Below are positions 1 to 6,493 of a DNA stretch of 21,077 nucleotides, piece after piece. Origin of the DNA: CAYFQH01 sp964345215 (GTDB lineage Bacteria > Bacillota > Clostridia > Christensenellales > Aristaeellaceae); assembly GCA_964345215.1 (NCBI GenBank), contig CAYFQH010000034.1, positions 1-21,077 on the forward strand, given 5' to 3'. The first letter of the stretch is position 1, and every line of letters begins with the position of its first letter. The notes below the pieces were generated by a model. It did no database searches, had not been told where the DNA came from, and saw only the letters and a list, made by a program, of their open reading frames with translations. Position numbers and translations under genes: made by a program.

Positions 1-33
1 AACGCTCCACGTTTAGCGGGCCTAAGTATCAAC

Positions 34-60
34 AAAAAAGGGAGGCGATGCCTCCCAAAA
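34..60 (-). terminator. Intrinsic terminator after the esterase gene
   Basis: A perfect 7-bp inverted repeat (GGGAGGC at 40-46, GCCTCCC at 50-56) has a 3-nt loop. On the minus strand it is followed by six T residues (the A-run at 34-39). It starts a few bases after the esterase stop codon. Confidence 0.85.
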
Positions 61-843
61 CTAAATCCAGTTTAAAAACTGCTTGACTGCCCTGTCCCAA
101 TAAGGCCAGGTATGGGCCCCCTTTTCTTCTGTGTAGGTGGCAGAAATATGATTTTGCTTTAAAAACTCGTAAAAATCGCGGTTTTGGTTTAACAAGAAGT
201 CTTCTGTGCCGCAGGTAATCCAAAGCTTGGGGATCCGCTCCCCTTCTTCTTTCAGCTTTAAAACAAGGGCCTTATAGTCCATATCGCTGCCTTTGAGCTG
301 GCTTAAATCTCCGAAGGTGCTCTCATAAACTACCCTCTCCCGCGAAAGGGCCGGGTCCTGCTCATTGGGGGTGCTGGCAGCCAGATCATCTACAATAAAA
401 GCAGAAGAAAAAGCGCCAATGGCACTAAAGGTGTGGTGGTACTTTAGCCCGTTACGCATGGCCCCATAGCCCCCCATAGACAGGCCGGCAATAAATGTAT
501 CCTCCCTTTTATGGCTCAAAGGAAAAAGGGCTCTGGTAAGCTGAACCAATTCTTCCCCTATAAACTGCCCATAATACTCCCCTGTTTTTTCATTATCTAC
601 GTAGTAGCGGTTATCCCCGTCGGGCATTACAACCGCAAGGCCTTTTTCGGCCGCATAAAGGGCAATGGCACTTCGGCTTATCCAATCTTCCTGGTTACCG
701 TGATAGCCGTGAAGCAAGTACAGGGTTTTAAACTTTTGAAACTGGCACTGGTTTTTCCACTGTTCTTCAATAGGTAAAATTACATTGAACTGGACGTTTT
801 TGTTTAAGCTGTTGCTGAAGGTATCTACTTTAATGGTTGCCAT
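61..843 (-). CDS. EstA/tributyrin-esterase-family alpha/beta hydrolase
   Basis: Predicted cytoplasmic serine esterase of 260 residues, in the group that includes lactococcal EstA and S-formylglutathione hydrolase-like proteins. It would hydrolyse short acyl esters; the true substrate is unknown. Visible features are the oxyanion region LLHGYHG (43-49), the nucleophile elbow GLSMGG with Ser122, a likely acid in CGTEDF (Asp215) and a likely catalytic His244 in GAHTWPYWD. The full triad and normal length indicate an intact enzyme. I start at ATG 843 (MATIKV), with AAGGAG upstream at a rather long spacing; the open frame extends further but has no better start. The hpf terminator at 870-899 leaves only about 27 nt before the start, so expression may depend on read-through or on a weak promoter inside the end of hpf. 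Confidence 0.88.
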   Translation of the reverse strand: MATIKVDTFSNSLNKNVQFNVILPIEEQWKNQCQFQKFKTLYLLHGYHGNQEDWISRSAIALYAAEKGLAVVMPDGDNRYYVDNEKTGEYYGQFIGEELVQLTRALFPLSHKREDTFIAGLSMGGYGAMRNGLKYHHTFSAIGAFSSAFIVDDLAASTPNEQDPALSRERVVYESTFGDLSQLKGSDMDYKALVLKLKEEGERIPKLWITCGTEDFLLNQNRDFYEFLKQNHISATYTEEKGAHTWPYWDRAVKQFLNWI

Positions 844-869
844 GTTTTTGCTACGCTCCTTTTGCTGGT

Positions 870-899
870 AAAAAAAGCCCTTGGATGTCCTCCAAGAGC
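870..899 (-). terminator. Intrinsic terminator between hpf and the esterase gene
   Basis: In the minus-strand RNA a 9-bp stem with one G-U pair (877-885 with 891-899) and a 5-nt loop is followed by seven U residues (A-run 870-876). It begins about 9 nt after the hpf stop codon. Confidence 0.85.
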
Positions 900-908
900 A
901 CATAAGCT

Positions 909-1454
909 TTATACTTCCGGCTCAAGTAAACCTAAATTCCCGTCCTTTCGCAGGTAAAGGACGTTGGTTCTTTCCGTTTCGTTATTAACAAATACAAAAA
1001 ATGCATGACCCAGCATTTCCATTTGCATAATCGCATCCTCCTCCGACATGGGACGAACGGGGAATTGCTTGGTTTTTACAACCTTGCGGCCCTGCTCCTG
1101 TATATCTGCGGGAATGGATTCGATGAATTCCGGTTCACCAACGGCAAAGGCACCTTCTTTAATGCGCTTACCAAGTTTTGTACGGTGTTTGTGTATTTGC
1201 CGCTCTATTTTACCCAAGGCCTGGTCGATGCTTAAATATAAATTATCCACATTACTGGCTTCAGCCCGTAAAAGGGCTCCTTCAAAGGGTACGGTGATTT
1301 CCACCTTCCGCTGGTTCGCTCCTTCTTTTTTCATGCGGACGATCATCTCCACATCGTCTTTAAAATAGCGTTCCATTTTGCTGGTTTTGGTTAAAACCCT
1401 TTTTTCAATCCCCGGGGTTATATTCATGTTTTTTCCATAAATAGTCGTCTTCAT
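909..1454 (-). CDS. hpf: Ribosome hibernation promoting factor, long form
   Basis: Long-form HPF (181 residues). In Firmicutes this protein binds the 30S subunit and dimerises 70S ribosomes into inactive 100S particles in stationary phase or stress. The N-terminal domain (about 1-95, from TTIYGKNMNITPGIE) is the S30AE fold that occupies the A/P-site mRNA channel. A linker leads to the C-terminal dimerisation domain (about 125-181, with KTKQFPVRPMSEEDAIMQME and LGHAFFVFVN). Length and both domains are normal. ATG 1454 is chosen over an ATG eight codons upstream because GAAGGAG lies 8 nt before it. The gene is followed by a strong terminator and preceded by a leader with an 18-bp hairpin and a possible sigma-H-type promoter. 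Confidence 0.95.
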   Translation of the reverse strand: MKTTIYGKNMNITPGIEKRVLTKTSKMERYFKDDVEMIVRMKKEGANQRKVEITVPFEGALLRAEASNVDNLYLSIDQALGKIERQIHKHRTKLGKRIKEGAFAVGEPEFIESIPADIQEQGRKVVKTKQFPVRPMSEEDAIMQMEMLGHAFFVFVNNETERTNVLYLRKDGNLGLLEPEV

Positions 1455-1479
1455 AAGTCCGTCTCCTTCACTATTCATT

Positions 1480-1551
1480 TCTATAAAAGAAAAATAAAAG
1501 GATGCATCTGCCTTTGTGTATTGGATGCTGGACTTATTCTTCTTTTATAGA
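1480..1551 (-). promoter_or_regulatory. Long hairpin in the hpf leader
   Basis: TCTATAAAAGAA (1480-1491) and TTCTTTTATAGA (1540-1551) are perfect complements. In the minus-strand RNA the stem continues through a G-U pair and five more pairs, giving 18 continuous base pairs around a 37-nt loop. The 3' arm ends about 14 nt before the hpf Shine-Dalgarno. No U-tract follows, so it is not a terminator. A role in translation or mRNA stability is inference. Confidence 0.6.
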
Positions 1552-1563
1552 TTCATATACTCT

Positions 1564-1593
1564 ATTTTCGCCAAAGGGAAGGATATTTCCTGC
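1564..1593 (-). promoter_or_regulatory. Possible sigma-H-like promoter for hpf
   Basis: On the minus strand GCAGGAAAT (1593-1585), a 12-nt spacer and GGCGAAAAT (1572-1564) resemble the Bacillus sigma-H consensus RNAGGAWWW-N11/12-RNNGAAT, with one deviation in the -10 element. It sits just past the uvrC stop and would give a leader of about 100 nt. Bacillus hpf (yvyD) is known to use sigma-H and sigma-B. The match was made by eye only. Confidence 0.35.
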
Positions 1594-1606
1594 TAGCAAT
1601 TGTGCT

Positions 1607-3472
1607 TTATTTCTGTTTTTCTGCCTGAAGCCAATCGTACACCGCCTGAGCAGCCTTTTGGTTCATACCCTTTACTTCCAAAATTTGTTCCATCGTCGCT
1701 TCCTTCATTTTTTGCAGGCTTTTAAAATGCCTTAAAAGGGCCTTTCGCCTTTTGGGGCCTATCCCTTCAATCTCTTCCAGGCGGCTGTGGATGCTGGTTT
1801 TGCTGCGCAGGCTTTGGTGGTGGGTAAGGGCAAAGCGGTGGGCTTCATCCCGGATGCGCTGAATCAAGTGGAGGGCCGGTGAGTTTCTCTCAAGGTAAAG
1901 GGTATCTTCCCGCCCGGGCATATATATTTCGTCCAGCCTTTCGGCCAGGGCAAAGATGGGCACCTTGGCCCCTGCCTCCTCCATGGCTTCCATGGCAAAG
2001 CGCAGCTGTTGGGCACCCCCGTCAATCAAAACCAAATTCGGCAGCCAGGAAAAACGCCCTTCTTCCAAGGGAAGGCCTGCCTGCTCCCGTTCGGCTTTTT
2101 CCTGCAGGCCGTGAATAAAGCGCCTGCTAATCACTTCTTTGATGGAGGCAAAATCGTTTGGTCCTTCTACTGTTTTAATCCGAAAGTGCCGATAGGCCTT
2201 TTTTTCCGGGCTTCCATCTACAAAAACCACCATGGAGGCCACACTTTGGACCCCCTGGGTATTAGAAATATCAAAGCCTTCAATGCGCCTGGGCGCCTCA
2301 TCCAAGCCCAATATTTCACCAAGAAGCTTGGAGGCACCGATGGTTCGCTCGTAAGTCACGGCAGCTTTGGCGTTGCGTTTCTCCAGGGCATCCTGGGCAT
2401 TTTTAACAGCCAGGGCTACCAGGCGCTTTTTTTCCCCTCGCTGGGGCACATAAAGAGAAACAGGCCCTTGTTTTAAACTGCGCAGGTAGTTTTCCAAATC
2501 TTCCTCCTCGCTCCCTACCCCCTGGCAGTAAATGTTTTTAGGCAGCTCGGTCCCGTCTTTATAATATTGAATCAAAAAGCCGCTAACCACTTCGCCAATG
2601 GGCTCGGCTCCCTCCCGGGGCAGGATGTAATGCTCTCCCCCCAGCATTTTGCCGTTGCGCACCCACAAAACCTGGGCCATGGCATCCAGCCCGTCCTGGG
2701 CAATGCCTATAATATCCTGGTCTTTCCCTGTGGTTTGAATGGCCTGCTGGTCCTCCATCAGCTTTAAAACATCCCGCAGTTGATCTCGCAGCTTGGCCGC
2801 CTTTTCAAAGTTTAAGGCCTGGGCTGCTTCCTCCATTTCCCGCTCCAGCCGATGGGTGATGTTTTTATACTTGCCTTGGAGAAAATCAACAGCCTGCATC
2901 ACCACTTCCCGGTATTCTTCCTCGCTGCATTTATCAGCACAAGGGCCCAGGCAACGGCCAATTTCGTAATTAACACAGGGGCGTATTTTTTTCTTTAGGG
3001 GCAGCTTCAGGCTGCAGTTGCGCAGGGGAAAGTACTCCCCTACGGCATCCATGGCCTCCCGTACGGTGGTTGCCCCAATGTAGGGGCCGAAGTATCTGGC
3101 CCCGTCCTGGCCAATTTTGCGTACAATTTCCATTTTAGGAAAGGGCTCTTTTAAATAAATACGGATGTAGGGGTAATGCTTGTCATCCTTTAGCAAAATA
3201 TTGTAATAAGGTTTGTGCAGTTTAATCAAGTTGGACTCTAAAATCAACGCTTCTAAATTAGTATCGCACAGCATAATATCAAAATCGTCTATTTTTTCGA
3301 CCATGGCGGCAACCTTTACCGTATGGGTGCCTCCCTTTTGAAAATAGCTTTTAACCCGGTTTTTAAGATTTATCGCCTTGCCAACGTAAATAATGGCACC
3401 TTGCTGTTTCATTAAATAGCAGCCGGGGCTGGTTGGCAGGTTTTCAATTTTGCGCTGTAAACGCTCGTTCAC
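1607..3472 (-). CDS. uvrC: Excinuclease ABC subunit C
   Basis: UvrC (621 residues) makes both incisions around a DNA lesion in UvrABC nucleotide excision repair. From the N terminus: the GIY-YIG nuclease for the 3' cut (about 11-90, SPGCYLM and IIYVGKA); a Cys quartet (153, 166, 174, 178) matching the Fe-S ligands described in UvrC; the UVR motif that binds UvrB (about 205-240, LNFEKAAKLRDQL); the RNase H-like nuclease for the 5' cut (about 370-530, GFDISNTQGVQSVASMV); and C-terminal helix-hairpin-helix motifs (IEGIGPKRRKALL, VKGMNQKAAQAVYDWL). The start is GTG 3472, because AAAGGAG lies about 8 nt upstream and the protein then begins NERLQRKIENLPTSPG, typical of UvrC. The longer open frame extends into the divergent promoter region and is rejected. 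No clear terminator follows. Confidence 0.97.
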   Translation of the reverse strand: MNERLQRKIENLPTSPGCYLMKQQGAIIYVGKAINLKNRVKSYFQKGGTHTVKVAAMVEKIDDFDIMLCDTNLEALILESNLIKLHKPYYNILLKDDKHYPYIRIYLKEPFPKMEIVRKIGQDGARYFGPYIGATTVREAMDAVGEYFPLRNCSLKLPLKKKIRPCVNYEIGRCLGPCADKCSEEEYREVVMQAVDFLQGKYKNITHRLEREMEEAAQALNFEKAAKLRDQLRDVLKLMEDQQAIQTTGKDQDIIGIAQDGLDAMAQVLWVRNGKMLGGEHYILPREGAEPIGEVVSGFLIQYYKDGTELPKNIYCQGVGSEEEDLENYLRSLKQGPVSLYVPQRGEKKRLVALAVKNAQDALEKRNAKAAVTYERTIGASKLLGEILGLDEAPRRIEGFDISNTQGVQSVASMVVFVDGSPEKKAYRHFRIKTVEGPNDFASIKEVISRRFIHGLQEKAEREQAGLPLEEGRFSWLPNLVLIDGGAQQLRFAMEAMEEAGAKVPIFALAERLDEIYMPGREDTLYLERNSPALHLIQRIRDEAHRFALTHHQSLRSKTSIHSRLEEIEGIGPKRRKALLRHFKSLQKMKEATMEQILEVKGMNQKAAQAVYDWLQAEKQK

Positions 3473-3527
3473 TGTTTTTTGCTCCTTTACATGTTTTGCA
3501 TGCTTTATTTTACCTTTTTTCAGCCAA

Positions 3528-3556
3528 TTGCTCAAACTCTTTTTGTGTGGTATCCT
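3528..3556 (+). promoter_or_regulatory. Candidate promoter for the DUF4180 gene
   Basis: TTGCTC (3528-3533) and TATCCT (3551-3556) are separated by 17 bp, about 45 bp before the ATG at 3601. Both hexamers deviate from consensus, so this is a modest candidate. It lies in the 128-bp divergent gap with uvrC. Confidence 0.4.
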
Positions 3557-3600
3557 GTAATTTCTATAGGGGCCTAGTATACCCAGAAGGAGGAAGCGCC

Positions 3601-3972
3601 ATGACAACCCAAACCCTTACCCATCAAGGCAAAACCATTGCCCTGGTTACCGCTGTTCAGCAGCCTGTTTCCACTGTTACTGCGGCCTTGGATTTAATGA
3701 TGTCTTTACATTATCACAGCGGGGCCAGCCGTATTGCCATTGCCAAAGAATGCTTAAATGAAGATTTTTTTATTTTAAGCACCGGCCTGGCCGGCGAAAT
3801 ACTTCAAAAATTTATCAACTATAAAATGAAGGTAGCCATTTACGGAGATTATGCTAAGTACACAAGCAAGCCCCTGAAGGATTTTATATACGAATCAAAC
3901 AAAGGCCGTGACATTTTTTTTACCGCCACAAAAGAGGAAGCCCTTGACAGGCTGGCCGCAGCCCAGGATTAA
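3601..3972 (+). CDS. DUF4180 domain-containing protein
   Basis: A 123-residue protein that I recognise as DUF4180, a family of unknown function. The diagnostic part is the C-terminal two thirds: FFILSTGLAGEILQKFINY (about 59-77), then KVAIYGDYAKYTSKPLKDFIYESNKGRDIFF. No transmembrane segment or catalytic motif is evident; it appears to be a small soluble cytoplasmic protein. AGAAGGAGGA sits about 6 nt before ATG 3601, which fixes the start; an upstream extension of the frame has no ribosome binding site and overlaps the uvrC start. It is one of only two plus-strand genes here, divergent from uvrC and convergent with the DUF1292 gene, with a shared bidirectional terminator. Confidence 0.88.
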   Translation: MTTQTLTHQGKTIALVTAVQQPVSTVTAALDLMMSLHYHSGASRIAIAKECLNEDFFILSTGLAGEILQKFINYKMKVAIYGDYAKYTSKPLKDFIYESNKGRDIFFTATKEEALDRLAAAQD

Positions 3973-4004
3973 ATCACCGGTATAGATGTACAAACCCCCT
4001 AGAT

Positions 4005-4045
4005 AAAGAAACCGAGCAGTATATTAACTGCTCGGCGTTTCTTTT
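4005..4045. terminator. Bidirectional intrinsic terminator
   Basis: A 9-bp perfect stem, CCGAGCAGT (4012-4020) with ACTGCTCGG (4027-4035), has a 6-nt loop. Outside it AAAGAAA and TTTCTTT pair across a two-base bulge. T-rich tails follow on both strands, fitting the convergent DUF4180 and DUF1292 genes. Confidence 0.88.
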
Positions 4046-4107
4046 ATTCACTTTTGAAGGATTGTTCCGATCCCTTCAAACGGCACCTGGATGCCACCTT
4101 ATAAAGT

Positions 4108-4491
4108 TTATTCCTCGTCTAATTCCTCTTGAGCAAAATTAGTTTGAACTACTTCAATCAGTGTATCCATTAGGTTTTCATCTACTGGTACGAACTCTTC
4201 CAGCTCTTCACCGTCATCCCCGGTCGTGGATATGACTTTCATTATATATAAGTCTACTTCTTCTTCATCATGAGCGTGGTCGTGTTCGCAATTACAAGAT
4301 GCTTCGTCACATTCGCAGTCGAACTCATCAGCGTCTGCTAAAATTACGTATTCTTCTCCGTTATAGAAAAAATAATCCATTACTTGCAAAAGCACCTTGT
4401 TTCCGTCTTCGTCAATTCCTTCGATGACATCCAGGTCCATTTGATTTTCTTCGAACAACGGCAACACCCACTTTCTATCGCACTGGCTCAT
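4108..4491 (-). CDS. DUF1292 protein with Cys/His-rich acidic insert
   Basis: A strongly acidic protein of up to 127 residues with the DUF1292 (YrzB-like) fold signature: EGIDEDGNKVLLQVMDYFFYNGEEYVILAD (about 24-53, shown here in parts: IDEDGNKVLLQVMDYF and NGEEYVIL), then LYIMKV (81-86) and EEFVPVDENLMDTLIEVV near the end. DUF1292 function is unknown. Between the two halves is an insert with Cys59, 61, 66, 68 and His70, 72, 74 among many Asp and Glu residues, which looks like a metal-binding loop. The start is uncertain. ATG 4491 has only a poorly spaced GGGG; ATG 4440 (MDLDVIEG, 110 residues) matches the usual family start but has only a weak GAAGA upstream. A good promoter lies at 4554-4582. 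Confidence 0.82.
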   Translation of the reverse strand: MSQCDRKWVLPLFEENQMDLDVIEGIDEDGNKVLLQVMDYFFYNGEEYVILADADEFDCECDEASCNCEHDHAHDEEEVDLYIMKVISTTGDDGEELEEFVPVDENLMDTLIEVVQTNFAQEELDEE

Positions 4492-4519
4492 CCCCTGACA
4501 AGCCCTATCTGTGCTTTCT

Positions 4520-4547
4520 AGAACTATTTTTTACACCTATTAGTTCT
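4520..4547. repeat. Inverted repeat at the start of the DUF1292 transcript
   Basis: AGAACTA (4520-4526) and TAGTTCT (4541-4547) are perfect 7-bp arms with a 14-bp spacer, immediately downstream of the -10 element. They could form a protein operator or a 5' stabilising hairpin. Nothing in the window identifies a binding protein. Confidence 0.5.
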
Positions 4548-4553
4548 GATTTC

Positions 4554-4582
4554 ATTATACTATAAGGTTTATTGTTTTGCAA
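4554..4582 (-). promoter_or_regulatory. Sigma-A promoter for the DUF1292 gene
   Basis: On the minus strand TTGCAA (4582-4577), a 17-bp spacer and a perfect TATAAT (4559-4554) form a near-consensus promoter, 63-68 bp before ATG 4491. Confidence 0.8.
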
Positions 4583-4643
4583 CCTTTTTATTTTTTCTGC
4601 GCAAAACAGCATATTATTTCTCCGCAAGAAAGAAAAGGGCCTG

Positions 4644-5405
4644 CTAACAGCCTCCCTCCTGGTACTGCCAGCCCTGATCCCCATGATAAATCATTTGCTT
4701 TGTCATGCCCCCATCGGCCACAAACTCGTGACCGGTAATAAAACCCGCCCCCTCCCCGGCCAAAAACCAGGCCAGTTCTGCAATATCCTGGGGTCTGCCT
4801 ACCCGTTTTACCGGGTGCTGCAGCTCATCTTCCCTTTGATGGGTGGCTTTGGGGGCTGTTTCAATCCATCCGGGAGCAATGGCATTCACCCGCACCTTCC
4901 CCCCAAGGGATATGCTAAGCCCATGGGTCAGGGCACTTAAGGCTCCTTTCGCCATGGTGTAGCTTTCCGTTCCCCCCTGAGACATAAAAGCCCTGGTGGA
5001 GGTAATGTTAATCACACTCCCTCCGGGGGTAAAGTGGTTATGCAAAAGCTGTACAAGGGCATAAGGGGCCAAAGCCCCCACCTTTAATACTTCCAGGGCT
5101 TGTTCGTAGCTGCACTGAGGCAGGCCACCCAAGCTATAGCAGGCGTTGTTTACAAGCACATCTACCTTGCCCCGTTTTTGAAGCAAGGCCTGTGTAAAGT
5201 TTTCCAAAACTTGTTTTTCTTTTAAATCCCCCTGGTAGTAAAAAAGCCGCTGGGGGCCGTATTCAAGGGCCAGTTCTTGCCCTTTGCCCTGGTCTTTATC
5301 AATAACACAAACAAAGGCTCCTTCTTTTATGGCCTTTTCCGCAATTGCCCGGCCAATGCCCCCGGCTCCGCCGGTAACAACCCATGTTTTTTGTGCGGTT
5401 TCCAT
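4644..5405 (-). CDS. SDR-family NAD(P)-dependent oxidoreductase
   Basis: Classical short-chain dehydrogenase/reductase, 253 residues. The Rossmann glycine motif TGGAGGIG is at 11-18. Asp36 at the end of beta-2 (VCVIDKD) suggests a preference for NAD(H). NNAC (86-89) replaces the usual NNAG. Ser135, Tyr149 and Lys153 (YTMAK) give the catalytic triad. The C terminus has the usual FVADGG. Closest in style to 3-oxoacyl-ACP-reductase-like or glucose-dehydrogenase-like SDRs; the substrate is unknown. ATG 5405 is preferred, with GGGGTGA a few bases upstream; a GTG at 5450 would overlap the previous gene. It lies 22 nt behind the HAD phosphatase gene, so the two are almost certainly co-transcribed. 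Confidence 0.88.
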   Translation of the reverse strand: METAQKTWVVTGGAGGIGRAIAEKAIKEGAFVCVIDKDQGKGQELALEYGPQRLFYYQGDLKEKQVLENFTQALLQKRGKVDVLVNNACYSLGGLPQCSYEQALEVLKVGALAPYALVQLLHNHFTPGGSVINITSTRAFMSQGGTESYTMAKGALSALTHGLSISLGGKVRVNAIAPGWIETAPKATHQREDELQHPVKRVGRPQDIAELAWFLAGEGAGFITGHEFVADGGMTKQMIYHGDQGWQYQEGGC

Positions 5406-5427
5406 CTTCTCACCCCGGTTAATCTTT

Positions 5428-6297
5428 TTATCTTTCCTGGCAGCCTGCACCCTTTAGTTGCTGTTTTTCCTTTTTAATCAACTGGTCGTTCATGACCATC
5501 TGGGCTACAATTTGTTTAATTATAGTTTCAAGCTCTCCTCCCGGCCTATAGTCCGCCGGCAAAAAGTAGTTCACCCGGCCAGAGCAATATAAATCCTTCG
5601 CATTCTTCGCCCCTTCGCCGCCATAAACGGCAATGGATTTGCCTCCGTTGGTTTTTACCAGCTTCATACAAGGCACATCGGTCATGCCATCGCCAATGTA
5701 GATCATATTATAAAAGGGGATAGGCCGCTCGTTTTCGGGGGTAACCTCGTTTAAACGCCGGTCTTCCGATACATCCAGCACCCCTTTATTGATACGGAAT
5801 AAAAACTGAGTTTTGGCCGTATAATTTACCGAAAGAGCAGGCCATAGCGCCTCTTCCTGGCGGTTTTCCAAGGGGGATTGATACAGGTACCGGCTTGCAT
5901 AAATTTCTTTAAAAGCCCCGTAAATCCGGGAGCCTTCAATAATCTCCTTTAGGCCGGAGGAAATAATATAGTGCTCAATCTTTACCCCAAGGCTTTTGCC
6001 GTAGGCATTTATATGGTCAAACCACTCAAGCACCCCGGGAAAGTAGTCTATCTTTTCGCCCATTTTTTGAAGGCTTTTTTTAGTAATGGGTTTTTGGGCT
6101 TCCCGTGCTTTTTGAAGCATAACATACATATAGGCCAAAATGCTGTCCATCTGCTTTTCTCGTGCCAGGCCGTTTGCCTCGGCCCAAAAAGCTTCGGCTT
6201 CCATACCCAAACCGGGGATGAAACTATATTCCTGCATATCTTTGGTACACAGGGTTTTGTCAAAATCATAAATCAGGGCAATGGTTGTATCTTTCAT
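5428..6297 (-). CDS. HAD-superfamily phosphatase (HAD-IB-like)
   Basis: A 289-residue haloacid-dehalogenase-fold hydrolase, probably a cytoplasmic phosphomonoesterase using an Asp-phosphate intermediate. Motif I is DFDKTL (nucleophile Asp11, acid/base Asp13), motif II is IISSG (111-115), and motif IV is GDGMTDVP (202-209). A helical cap insert of about 80 residues after motif I, with PITKKSLQKMGEKIDYFPG, resembles the phosphoserine-phosphatase/PHOSPHO group, but the substrate cannot be read from sequence. GGAGG lies 5-6 nt before ATG 6297. It is the first gene of a two-gene unit with the SDR gene, and its long 5' leader is unusually structured. Confidence 0.85.
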   Translation of the reverse strand: MKDTTIALIYDFDKTLCTKDMQEYSFIPGLGMEAEAFWAEANGLAREKQMDSILAYMYVMLQKAREAQKPITKKSLQKMGEKIDYFPGVLEWFDHINAYGKSLGVKIEHYIISSGLKEIIEGSRIYGAFKEIYASRYLYQSPLENRQEEALWPALSVNYTAKTQFLFRINKGVLDVSEDRRLNEVTPENERPIPFYNMIYIGDGMTDVPCMKLVKTNGGKSIAVYGGEGAKNAKDLYCSGRVNYFLPADYRPGGELETIIKQIVAQMVMNDQLIKKEKQQLKGAGCQER

Positions 6298-6310
6298 CCT
6301 TTCCTCCCTT

Positions 6311-6439
6311 GGGCCCCTGGTATTACACCGGCCCATTGATCCGCCAGAGCTTCTCTTAACAAATCAAGCATTTGCTTTCAGGGTGTTGATAAAGGCCACA
6401 CCCTCCCAATAAAATAAAATTTATTTGATATGCTTGATT
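6311..6439 (-). promoter_or_regulatory. Structured leader upstream of the HAD-SDR pair
   Basis: The 196-nt stretch 6298-6493 contains nested inverted repeats. AATCAAGCAT (6362-6371) and ATGCTTGATT (6430-6439) are perfect 10-bp arms. They enclose a hairpin AGGGTGT/ACACCCT (6380-6386, 6398-6404) and an A/T-only palindrome (6412-6426). Nearer the gene, GGGCC/GGCCC with inner GGT/ACC (6311-6334) folds just before the ribosome binding site. As RNA this would be a closing stem with two branches, then a hairpin next to the Shine-Dalgarno. It matches no riboswitch consensus that I recognise. I see no convincing promoter here. Confidence 0.45.
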
Positions 6440-6493
6440 GCAGTCCCAACTTTTTAGCTTCACCATTGTTTTCTTTTGTTTTATAGACTCAAG

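Noticed and set aside
2009..2476. 155-codon plus-strand open frame inside uvrC
   Set aside because: Antisense shadow of uvrC; low-complexity translation and no start signals.
3473..3607. 45-codon N-terminal extension of uvrC
   Set aside because: It overlaps the divergent promoter region, while GTG 3472 has a strong ribosome binding site and gives the usual UvrC N terminus.
4600..4656. Terminator after the SDR gene
   Set aside because: The best stem (GGCTG with a bulged CAGGCC) includes the stop codon and has a broken T-tract; too weak to call.
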